Shown piece by piece: positions 49,561 through 60,600 of a stretch of 64,000 bases of DNA; the stretch's first letter is position 1; every line of letters starts with the position of its first letter. The position numbers and the translations under genes were made by a program. Origin of the DNA: a virus; the IMG/VR virus record IMGVR_UViG_3300028392_000030, positions 62,001 to 126,000 of that record; one strand, written 5' to 3'. Below the pieces are notes generated by a model. The model saw nothing but the letters and a program-made list of their open reading frames with translations. It was not told the origin of the DNA and did no database searches.

Positions 49561-50845
49561 TAATTGTAACAATAGCTTCGACGTAGGCTTCGCCTTCGTC
49601 TATTTTGTCTCGTAACGCACGGCCAATCACGTTGAATGCAGTGGCTTCACCGGACTTTGCTGCTCTGGCCAGGCCGTTACCTGCACTCACTAGTCTATCG
49701 CCTTTACGCACTTGACCAATGGTCCTAACAGGAACTCGTCCAGTCATTGCTACTGGAGGATGTGTGGCATTTGTTCCGGCAGCACCATTCATCATATATG
49801 CCGCTCTGGTACTTATGACTCCAAACACATTTTCGCTTAGATCCGAGTCGACTTGTGTGATTTCTGCTGAGCCGCCCAGTTCGACCACTGTGCCTGGACT
49901 CAATTCTGTATCTGACGCAAACCGTTCTGCCAAGTCAGCATAATTGGCATTGATTCCAGTTGCGCTACTAACAATTCCACTGGCGCCACTGATAGTCAAC
50001 ACTGTGGTAGGTGTTCCGGCAATGTTCGCGCCAAAGTTGATGTTGCCATTGGTGTCATTATTGCTGATGTTTATATCGGATCCTGCGACTGCAACAGTAA
50101 AGTCACCGTTTGATCCTACTGATAATCCTTGGTTGTTGGTGGTAGTTATTTTACCAGTGGTAGTTGCGGCAGCATCTGCTCGCATAAAGCTAGTGGCAGC
50201 AAGGCTAGAAGGTCCTAGAGTATCAGCATTGGTAATTGAGCCTTGGAATACGTAGGCCGCGCTGACTGTGCTGAGTTGTAAGCCAGGTTTAATGGTAGCA
50301 AATCCAGCGATAGCAGGACTAGGAGTAAATGCAGTGGTGTCTTTGCTCATGATACCCATCAAAACACCGCCAACATAAAGTTGTAAAATAGTATGTGCAA
50401 CAGCACTGTTATCTGTTACTGTGGCAGGAATAGCACCAGTAGTGCCTTGTGCATTGGTGAAAGCCGGACCGACCAAGATCCATGTTGTACCAGAATAAAC
50501 ATTTAATTGTTGGTTAGTGGTATCATACCACAAGTCGCCTTGGACATTTGAACTAGGTGCAGAAGCACTGGATGTTGCTGAACTGATTGTTTTCCAAACT
50601 GTGCCGTTCCACACACTCATTATTTTGTTCGTACTATTCCACCACAACTGACCAATCAATGGTGTTGTTGGCGCTGTGCTGTTGGAACTGTTTTCTAATA
50701 GATGGACAAAATTGTCATCTAAATATATGCCATAACCGGCGTAGTTTTTACCCGGTAAAGCCATGCTACAAGCGGTAGTATTAAGAGTACCATCTGCAAT
50801 GGTGGTTAATACTGATCCATTTGTTAAGTTAATTATGTATGACAT
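49556..50845 (-). CDS. Phage tail-fibre-like protein, 429 aa
   Basis: The protein has MALPGKNYAGYGIYLDDNFV, LIGQLWWNSTNKIMSVWNGT and DLWYDTTNQQLNVYSGTTWI, repeated W-N/D-T segments typical of phage fibre head domains. A Thr/Ser-rich shaft follows, then a C-terminal region (ASDTELSPGTVVELGGSAEI, VGVIS-like and GRVPVRTIGQVRKGDRLVSA) resembling the peptidase G2-type domains at the ends of fibres. It is a likely virion adhesin. Confidence 0.75.
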   Translation of the reverse strand: MSYIINLTNGSVLTTIADGTLNTTACSMALPGKNYAGYGIYLDDNFVHLLENSSNSTAPTTPLIGQLWWNSTNKIMSVWNGTVWKTISSATSSASAPSSNVQGDLWYDTTNQQLNVYSGTTWILVGPAFTNAQGTTGAIPATVTDNSAVAHTILQLYVGGVLMGIMSKDTTAFTPSPAIAGFATIKPGLQLSTVSAAYVFQGSITNADTLGPSSLAATSFMRADAAATTTGKITTTNNQGLSVGSNGDFTVAVAGSDINISNNDTNGNINFGANIAGTPTTVLTISGASGIVSSATGINANYADLAERFASDTELSPGTVVELGGSAEITQVDSDLSENVFGVISTRAAYMMNGAAGTNATHPPVAMTGRVPVRTIGQVRKGDRLVSAGNGLARAAKSGEATAFNVIGRALRDKIDEGEAYVEAIVTIK

Positions 50846-50868
50846 TCTTGTTCACTCCGTCCTATTCT

Positions 50869-50901
50869 TATTTATGCGACCTTAATATACTCATATTTAT
50901 G
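50869..50901 (-). promoter_or_regulatory. Two CATAAATA late-promoter-like boxes
   Basis: The minus strand has CATAAATA at 50876-50869 and again at 50901-50894, 25 bp apart, each one base off the T4 late consensus TATAAATA. The proximal box would start transcription near 50862, with GGACGGAG before the ATG at 50845. Confidence 0.5.
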
Positions 50902-51514
50902 CAGCACTTAGGTTAGTAAGTGTCTGAATACGTAGGGTATATTCAATTTGAATCTGGCGATTTAAACTCTTTTGCACAGGATGAAAAATCACATGAGTAA
51001 TCAACATTAAATCAGTTGCACTACCGGCCCAACTCTTGAGTCCCAGCTCATCAAATACGTATTCGCCATTAAAATTCGTACTGTTGTCAAATGCTTGTTG
51101 TCCAGCAGGTTCGCCGTAATCTAACAAACAAGTCACTAAAATATCTGTATAGGGCATGCCAGTGGTATGAATTACTGTCATATAGTTGTTTGCAGGATCT
51201 ACATCTGCTGCGCTGTTGTCGTCTACAACTTTGGCATAAGTTTCGTTATATAAGTCGGCATTTTGGCCAGTTATGTTGGGCGGCAAATATGTAATTACGC
51301 CAGTTGGATCCACGCTTGATCCACCATTGCCAAATGCCATTTCGTAAATCCAGCCGCCACCTTGGGCACTGGTGCGGTTGCTCAAAGTCTGAGCCATTGC
51401 AATACTGATATTCTCGTAATGAATTGCGTTCTTTTTATCTACTAGAACTTCGCCGGAGTTAGGGTCAGTTATTTTGACAAAACCTTCAATTTTGGCCAGG
51501 CCTGGTTGAATCAT
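50897..51514 (-). CDS. Phage virion-associated protein, 205 aa
   Basis: The protein begins AKIEGFVKITDPNSGEVLVD, then MAFGNGGSSVDPTGVITYLP and a beta-rich C-terminus, as in phage structural proteins. The ATG overlaps the stop of a 49-aa gene whose protein ends with the same short module (VEGFVKIFDPKTKETFVEK). It lies between fibre genes. Confidence 0.65.
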   Translation of the reverse strand: MIQPGLAKIEGFVKITDPNSGEVLVDKKNAIHYENISIAMAQTLSNRTSAQGGGWIYEMAFGNGGSSVDPTGVITYLPPNITGQNADLYNETYAKVVDDNSAADVDPANNYMTVIHTTGMPYTDILVTCLLDYGEPAGQQAFDNSTNFNGEYVFDELGLKSWAGSATDLMLITHVIFHPVQKSLNRQIQIEYTLRIQTLTNLSAA

Positions 51515-51660
51515 GCTCGTTTCTCCACAAATGTCTCTTTGGTTTTAGGATCAAATATTTTTACAAACCCTTCGACTGATATGGCACTGGTTTCGTTGGG
51601 CCGTTTGGGCTTAGTAGCCGTCGGCTTTTGTTGTGCGGATTGTTGGGTATTTTTTTCCAT
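51511..51660 (-). CDS. Small protein, 49 aa, sharing a module with the 205-aa virion protein
   Basis: An ATG at 51660 opens 49 codons ending in an ATGA overlap with the next gene. The first half is Gln/Lys/Pro-rich and the second half (SVEGFVKIFDPKTKETFVEK) is clearly related to the start of the downstream protein. TAAATA lies six bases before the ATG, so its transcript may be leaderless. Confidence 0.65.
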   Translation of the reverse strand: MEKNTQQSAQQKPTATKPKRPNETSAISVEGFVKIFDPKTKETFVEKRA

Positions 51661-51679
51661 GTATATTATTTACCTTGAA

Positions 51680-54600
51680 TTATCGTCCCTGTAAAAACCT
51701 TGCACATATAGTGTCAGTTTCATTGAGTGGCAAGTCTGGTGTTGCTAAATTATACCAAGTGTGTGCTCGTTTAACTAAAATAGCTACCTCGTAACCAGTA
51801 GGTGGTGCTGTGTTAAACTCCACAGTAACAGGATTATCAGCAGTGATCGTGTAGTCAGTATCAGGAATTCTGGTTCCACCTATGTATACTTCTACTGACT
51901 CATCACGTGTTGCACTGGGCTCTTGACTGATGTCAATGTCAGCGGTAAATTCAACAGTTGTTCCGTCACCTAGGTTTACACCAGACTCTAGCGGGTTGGT
52001 TATGTTTGATACAATATAATTCTGGCAAGTAAGTGGCATTAAGTTTTCACGTCCCATGTTGTAAACCGCTGTGCCCGCTGTATGGATAGTGATTGCTGTT
52101 CCTGCTGTTCCGCGTAATAATCCGCTGACTGTGTTGGCCACAGTGTCTCTATGACGATACATGATCCGTTCACCGTTGATGGTAAGAATTCCCCAGATGT
52201 TTGCAGCTCCGTCAGTTACGATCCAGTAATCAGTGTCGGTTGGCAAGTGGCCAACAGTAGGCTCAATGGCTTGGTAAAAACCATCACCATACATGACCAC
52301 ATCACCAACGACATAAGAAATGTTATTGTTGTAAGCTGTGGCAAGATTTGGGTCGCCCAATGCGGTTGCATCCTCTACATAGATAATGTCATCAAGAACT
52401 GCAACTGATTGAACTAAAGTGGTCGTAGTGCTGGGTGTTATTCTGTAGGTGGCTTGAACTTGACGCATGTCTTGGAATATGCGGAAAGCAGTTGGATTTG
52501 GTACTACCCTATTGGTAAACAGTGTAATGGCCAGCACATCTGTTGATATAATAGTCTGTCCTGAAATAGTTATACTAGTGCCGTTCAGTATGTAGTCGAT
52601 TCCGTTGAACAAGTAGTAACCATTTAGTGTCACTAACATTCGTGCTGGGTTGGTAATTTCACGTCCGATATCAAATGTATTATTGTTGATTGAGCCAGGG
52701 CCTACAAATACTTCGGTCAACAGGTCTTGTTCAGCAGTGTCGTTCCAAGTTATTATGTCAATACTGTCACCATCAGCTGGTATGCTGCCAGGTAAGAATG
52801 TTAACGAATTGTTGTATACTCGATATCCACAATCAGTTGCAACTGACAATAATATTTTAGATCCAGTTACTGGAGCAGTAGTAAATGTTATGGTTCTGTA
52901 ATTAGAGATCCCATCGTACGCATCAACAACATAATCTGTATCTTGAATTAATTTAATATTATCAACAAATACGAGTACGTCGTTATCAGACACTAGTGCA
53001 GGATTGTATCCATAGCTGTTGGGCAACTGATATACATCTGTAACTCCGTCGCCTAGGTATTCACTGCCTTGATAAGGGTTCATTCTATTGCCGTTAAACG
53101 ATACAACAAGATTAACTTGATTGGTTCCTTGCATACTGTTGATCAAATCAACAGTGGTAGTATTGCCATCGGATATAAAACTTTGATCCACGGGCAGGCT
53201 CCAACTATGAGTTATACCATCAACGGCATACCCAAGCACAGCCAAGTTAATACGAGCTGTATTATCGTATGTAGTAGCAAACGTGATAGTAGTTGACCCA
53301 CCACTGCTGGTAACAGTATAATCAGTTCCTACAATCAATTGATTCTCGCCGTTGTAAATCAATATCCCAGGGTAAGTCATAACGTCATTGACTATAGTTG
53401 TATAGATGACGGCACCTTTTGATATCAATGTCCATCCAACTAAATTAACTGGAAGATTACCAGTGGTCACTGCGGTAGCACGATAAAAATCATCACCATA
53501 AGAAACCACATCACCTTGAACGTATGTTGTGGCAATATTGTAAGCAGATGCCACTGCAAACGGCACTGTCACTTCATCAAGCATCTCTTGATTATATGTG
53601 TTGAGGTACAGTTGGTTGCCACCGCCAACTCCGGTCACATAAAGATCTATAATATCACCGTCAGTTTCAGTTAGGCCTAGTGTGACTTCATAGTTGACCC
53701 AATCAAAATTAACTGGTTGAATGGCCAAGCCCAGCGTTGTGTTAAACACAACAACTGTAAATGGGTACTCTAATAATCCAGCAAAGCTCGATACAGGGGC
53801 TGCTGAATTGTATACATATCTCTGAGAAACGGCTGGGAACCCGTGTCCAAGACCAGTGTTATCAAATCCTGGAGCGGTGTAAACACGGAAATCTAAAGTG
53901 TCAAACTCACTGCCCGGAACCAACTCTTCTGGTGCGTAACTGCTGAATACATCAATGTATCCACCACCATCGACATTGATATCAGTGGGTCTAGTTCCTA
54001 AGAATACGTCATCAAACGAACTTGAATAGGCAGCATCTAACAGGGCAGGATCATAGGTTGGAAAACCTTCTGGGCTAATGCTGATATTATCAAAAGGATT
54101 GATATCATAATTGCCCACATCATATCCAGTGTTGTATGAAAAGTCCAAGGCATACACTTGAACACCTGGGTAGTTAAGACCATCTATTAACAATGGCAAA
54201 CTACGACCAGGCTGGTTAACTGTGGGCAGATAAAAACCTTGTGTTCGGTCGATACCACTCAACGTGCTGGCCGACACTCTGTTCCATTCTTCAATGATAA
54301 ATGGGTTGTAGAAATTCACAGGTTCCAAGTTGATCGACTGTAATACTGCACGACTAATTGTTACAACGTTGTCAACATCGTTGATTAAAGTAACAGTTGT
54401 GTCTGCTGGTATTCCAAGGCCGGTTACGATCATACCTGTGGTCAATCCTGTAGTCGACGGCACAGTTAATGTGTATGCTACGGCCGTTCCTATTGAATCA
54501 AGCACAATTGGTGTATTAGTTACTGTATCAATTGCTTGCCACACAGTATTTGCAAATCGAACTTGAGTGTTGGCAGGATAACTAGCTACCAAATAGTCCC

Positions 54601-57600
54601 AGTCAGTGATGGTGCTCAAGTATTCATAGCGGTCATACTTAATAGTCATGTTGAATTCGCGCACAAGCGGATTGCCCATGTTTGCTCGGGCTTGTGCCCC
54701 TATGCCAGTATCACTTACAAATGTTATCACAGGGTTTGTAGTATACCCAGAACCTTCATTGACGACATTGACTGCTATTACTTGTAATGAAGAATTAATA
54801 ACTGCCACTGCGGTAGCTGGTGTTCCAACATAGGCCAAAGTAGCTGTTCCGACCAGTTGACTACCTGTTGTAAATTCTGGCGGGATATCAGCAGAAGTTC
54901 CAGATATGGTCACTGAATATAAATTAGATCCGTAAAATACCTGTTGGCCCACGGTGTATGCTGTATCAGCTGTCCACTTGGTTCCAATCACCACTTCTGG
55001 TTCTGCAGCATAACCTGATCCGGTTGCAGTAACACTAACTGACATTAAACTCAACAAATAATTGTTAAACCATTCTTGCCAAGGTGTTGTTGCCCAAATT
55101 TCTGCATCCGCCGGAGTGTCTGCAATGTCGCTGGCCTTGCCAGTTCCTGTTGCAGTGCTCTTGGTATACGGTAATAAAATTGGACTGACAAACTGCGGTA
55201 TTTCCAGTGCAGTATCGTAATAAGATGGGTTGTCAAAGTCAGTAGCAAATCCCGGATAGTCATCTTGTCCTTTATACACTAGATTAAACTGTTTGACCTG
55301 CACATGGTATGGCTTGACTTCTTGCAAGTAATCAGACACAAAGTCTTGATTGTCTCGACGATAGGTCGGAAACGGCAACAATGATCTAATGTCGTGACGA
55401 ACATTAATAAAGCTGGTCTTCATTAGCCAATCTGGCGCTTGTTCTTCAGTCAATATAAATTTGAACATGAGAATCAACAGTTGATTCTTAAAGATGGCTA
55501 GATCATTTATAAACAATTCAGTGTTGATTGCTTGTATGATATTGCGTGTTTCTATTGCTGGTTCTTGGTCATAGTATTGAGCGTCATATACTTCTGCATC
55601 AAACCCATAACGTCCTGCAGCATAATCCCACAATGTGTTATCAAAAGCAATGGTACCGTCTTGTAGCCCAACACGCTCCCATCCGGTGGCGGTCTTAACA
55701 TAAATTTCCCATTTATTTTGTGCATTAGCTGTGACTTTGACACTGGCTCCTACAGACACATCAAGTGTTACAAGACTAGAATAATTTGGAACTTGAGCAA
55801 CCGGTACGGTCGATGAGTTATAACCTAGTTTGTACCAGTCAATGTAATTCCAGTAATTTTTTGTATTGAAATTCTGAATTCTAACCAACTGCGGAACTCT
55901 AGGTGCTGCCGAAGCATTGGATTCCAACACAACCTCATAAATTGTCCAAGCGCCATTGTAGGTGCTGTCCGACAAAATCAAATACTTGTATCCCAATGGA
56001 ACTTGATAGAAGTTTTGGTAACTCAACTGTTCAATATTGTCCAATACTTTGTTGTATTGTTCACTGCCAGCGGCTGGAATAGGTTCGCTAGAATTTAACA
56101 ATATAAATCTGCGTTGTTCGACAATGGGCAAATACTTTAGTATTTCGTTGGTTCTTGTCAAATAGTTTTCTAATGCCATTAAGCGATCAACAAACAAACT
56201 TTGACGAGGACTAAATGCTACCCCATACTGTTCAGGAGGACTCAAGAATGGATCTGGAACCTGTGCACCATTTTGATTGTATCCACAGAAACTGTCTTGT
56301 AACTTTTGATAAAGATTATCGGCAAGGAAACTGGTTGGATCACCATCAGCAATCAATTGGAATTCAGTATGAATATTGGCATCTGATAATTCTTGTGAAA
56401 AATCTACATGCAGGATAGTGTCAGAAGCCGAAAGATATTGCGACCCATTATAGATTGCCACTGTGCTGGCATCAAGCGCCGCAATATAAGGTATACCACT
56501 ACTGCGTGGCTCTTCGACGTATCTGGCAATACCAGTTGTGCTGAGAGTTTTCCCTTCGTTGACAGCAATGGTTGTGATTCCTGAAACCCAGAAATAATAA
56601 ACAGTTTCAAATGTGCCAGTGGCGTTTAAATGTGCTCTTACTGAATAGCTGGTAGTGTTTAATGGTTGACCTTCGCTGGCGTAACCAGCTGGCGGTGTTG
56701 AGCTAGCAACCCATTGATAAATGTCTACTGTGCTGCCAGGAAATAACTGTCCCCAGCGACGGCTAGCATACACAATATCATCTTGATTGGGATCAATAAA
56801 TCGTGCATTTGTTGTATCCCACCAAATTGTTCCCACACGTTCGGATCCCCAGAAGTTACCAATATTGTTGATTGGCCCAAAATTATATTGAGCTGGATTT
56901 ACTTGACTGATAAAATCAATATTTTGTCTAGCAACTCCTAATATTTTACCTTGCAACGGATCAATGAAATCAAAGAAATAAGTTTCTTGACTTTGTAACT
57001 TGTTATACATGTATACACTGTTCAACAACTCAACATCGACCACTGGTTGTTGTTGACGCAATATTTTCCAAGCAGGCAATCGATCTAAGTTAACAAATTG
57101 TCCAACCCGGCCGTAGTTGTCTGCGCCAGTTGGACTTCCTATCAGTAGTTTACCTGTGGTATAATTAACAGCTGAGCCCCATTGGTCTAGTGGGTCTGTC
57201 AAGTTATCGTATATTTGTTGGCCAAAGACAAAATTTCCAGGATTTGTCACTGAGTCAGTGGCACTGGGTAAGTAATCAAAAGTATATACTACACCACTTT
57301 CTACAATACCGTTAAAGAATGTAGTGCTACGGTCATCAAAATATGTAGTTCCGTTGTCAAAAATTACAGCTTCGTATAAATCACCACGTGGTGCACCAAC
57401 AACCAATGTCAATGCTGTTGTATCAATGTTTAATGCGGCACCAAAGTTTGCACTGGCAGTAGGATTTGGACTGGTTATAGTCTGGGTATAGGCGTACGAG
57501 TTAAATCCAAGATCAGCAAATGCTGTACCAGTAATACCTGGCCACACTGTTAATCTATTATAGGCGTCGGCGGCCGCAACATTAACTATGCTGATAGTCA

Positions 57601-60600
57601 ACAATCCATTAGACGCAGAGGCTGTAACATTGGGTATAGCCGCATCAATGATAGCTTGCGCCAAGCCTTCGACAGTATTGTCTGGACCGGCAGGAACTGC
57701 CACCGGCATATTATTGACACGTATAGTGTTGCCTGCGGTCAATGTAGGATTGCTATTAGTAGACGTTGTTGTTCCATAAACACGAGCCTGGTTAACATTT
57801 CGTTGCACCGAACCAGCTGCTACAAGAATTGTTCCGTCTACTGGGGCACCTGTATAGATACTACAATTGTTTGGGCAAACATCAACTGCGGTGCCAAATG
57901 CGGATTCGTCATACGGCGTATCAGGTACTATCTTTTGCACTTGAGTAAAGATATTGCTTTCAATTTCTAATATATCGCCTACATTCAACACCACATCTAA
58001 TACTACATCGCCACCGGTTACTGCAAATTGCCCATTGATATATTGAGCACTATTGGTCAAGTATACATTATTTAAAACTACTGCCACAGGATCTTGGTAG
58101 CCCGCTGGTAATGTATAGGTGAGTTGTGAGGTATCGCTTATGATGTAACGTGTTACGCTGCGATCAAATACATACACGGCTCCACAATGTGCAACAGGTG
58201 CAGATGAGTCGTTGTTGGCACCAATGATAATTTGACGACCATCTGTTGTGGTATGAATGCTAGAGCCAAATCTTGCGCTTGCAGGACCTTCAATGGCCGC
58301 CATTGGTTGCCAATAAGTTCCAGATATTATTTTAATTGCACTGTCAAGATCTGGAGCGGTTGCAAATGTTATTGGGCTATTGCCCGAGGTAGAGAATGTA
58401 TAATCAACATCTGGAACTTGTATCACGTCATTGACATACACAATAAAACTATAGATATTGTCAGCAGTGTATAGATACGGTCCTAGATCAAACACAGTTT
58501 CAACTCCGTCACCAACATAATCTTGTTGGACTTTACGAGTTACAAATAATTTTTCGTTAGCTGGCGGTATTCCTGCCAGGTTAATTACAGTGCCGCCTAC
58601 AGTATAATCGACACCAATGGTCAACAGATTGTTGTTTAGCACCACTGCTAACTGTAATTCGTTGTCAAATTCAATTATACCACCCACATTATAAACTTGG
58701 TAAACACCCGGAGTAATAAATTCTGCTTGTTGACGTGGTATTGTGATACGACCATATGGATATACTTTGTTTTGACCCGGAGCCGACACATACATCCATT
58801 GCTCGTCCTGACTTATGGTTACACTATATCCAAATTCAGCATTGCTAAAATCACCATCAGGCGAAGTTAATAATTGACGTTCTTCAAATGCTGTGCTGCC
58901 TGTGGCTCGATATATTGCCACAGCATAACCTTGATTACCATTGCTTGCACTGGCACCGACTACTGCCCAGTTTTGGTATCCTATCTGCATAGCATTACCG
59001 AAGCCGAGTGTGTCAGCAGCGCTCAATGATAAGATAGAATTTTCAGAATAGTTGTCGTTGACATCTTTAACATAGGTATAGATGGCACCGGTAGCATCGT
59101 CGCCTCCTGTTGGGGCTCCTATCATAGCAATAATATTTTGATATCCTTGTGCGACAGAGCTGCCATAACCTGAATTAACTACCGGAACTTTTGGTGTTAT
59201 TGCTCCAGCATCAGTAAAAGGGTCAGTCTTTTCTAAAACTTCCCAAAGTCCAGATCCGTTATTATCTACCCAAACTTTAGCACCCGGTACCAGTGCATCC
59301 GCATAAGGAAGCGTTATCACATCGCTGGCCTGACTTACACGCATGGTTTGCAGACTAAATCCTAGACCAGAACCAGTTACAGCATTTGTTATAGTTAATG
59401 CGATAGCTACTGACGTTAACCCTGGCAATGCCAGCACACGATATACACCATCAACTGTGGTGTCTAAGAATCTGATTATAACTATGTCACCTACCACCAA
59501 TCCAGGTGGGCGTGTAAATGTTACGATTGTGGTACCATTGAGGTTCGGCGTAGCAGAACTTATATACCCAGGTACTTCGGTGCATCTATAAACATTCCAA
59601 TCGTAGGCATTGCTTTTTGCTGCCCAGACTGTGGTCCCAATACCAATTGTGTTTAAAACGCCAGTGGCCAAGCCCAGTTGACCCTCAAGATCAAATACTG
59701 TTATATCTACATCTTGTAAATTTACATATCCTGCGCTGGGCAATGCAGAATCTGCCACTGGCATAACGGCAGTCGGAAAGATATCTGGACTGGTTACATT
59801 GTAGCTTTCTCTCCACAAGTCTGCATACAGTATAGTCTGATCAGCTATACTAGATTCTTGAGGAGCAATGATTTGCACCGTTCCTGGGTTTGCAGTCAAC
59901 AATGCTTCGTTGAGTCGCATCTCAACAAACCGACGGTTGGCATTGGCACCATATATACCACGCTGGATTCCCCAGTTTTCGTATATCTGATACTGTGCAG
60001 TTTCTTTGTTAAGATTAGCATTGGTCAACAAACGCACACTGTTGAGCGTGCCTTTGTCCTGAATCAACTGTTGATACAAGTTGACTTGACTTATATCGCC
60101 TAGGTTCAAATCAACCATATACTGACGTGGCCTGAATCCAATCAAGCCAAAGGCAAACAAATCTTGTTCAAGTTGTAGATTGGCTTGATTGACATCGTAA
60201 CTGTTGGCCAATTGGTTGGACAACAATGGAATATTTTGTAATAGGCCGCCTTGTATTTTGGTGTAATTGCTCTGCGACCAAAGAGATTGATTCCATTGGG
60301 CAGAAGGTTGCACAATGTCAAGGGCTTGCCAATAGTTATTTTTGTAAATAACAATTTCGCCTTTGGTGTATTTCTGCAAAGGTTGCCATTCTTTTACTGT
60401 TTGTGTATTGTTGTTTATAAATCCTTGTGCATCCAGCTGGCCGTTCCAGTCAGCAGCAACTGTTGCTATGACCGTGACACGACTTTGTCTTGCACCTGTG
60501 GCAGGATCATACAATAGATCACCAAACACACTGACATTGTCTAATATGACCAAGCTCTCGTAACTGGTTTGACGTAGCGCAATATAACTTATAGTTTGTT

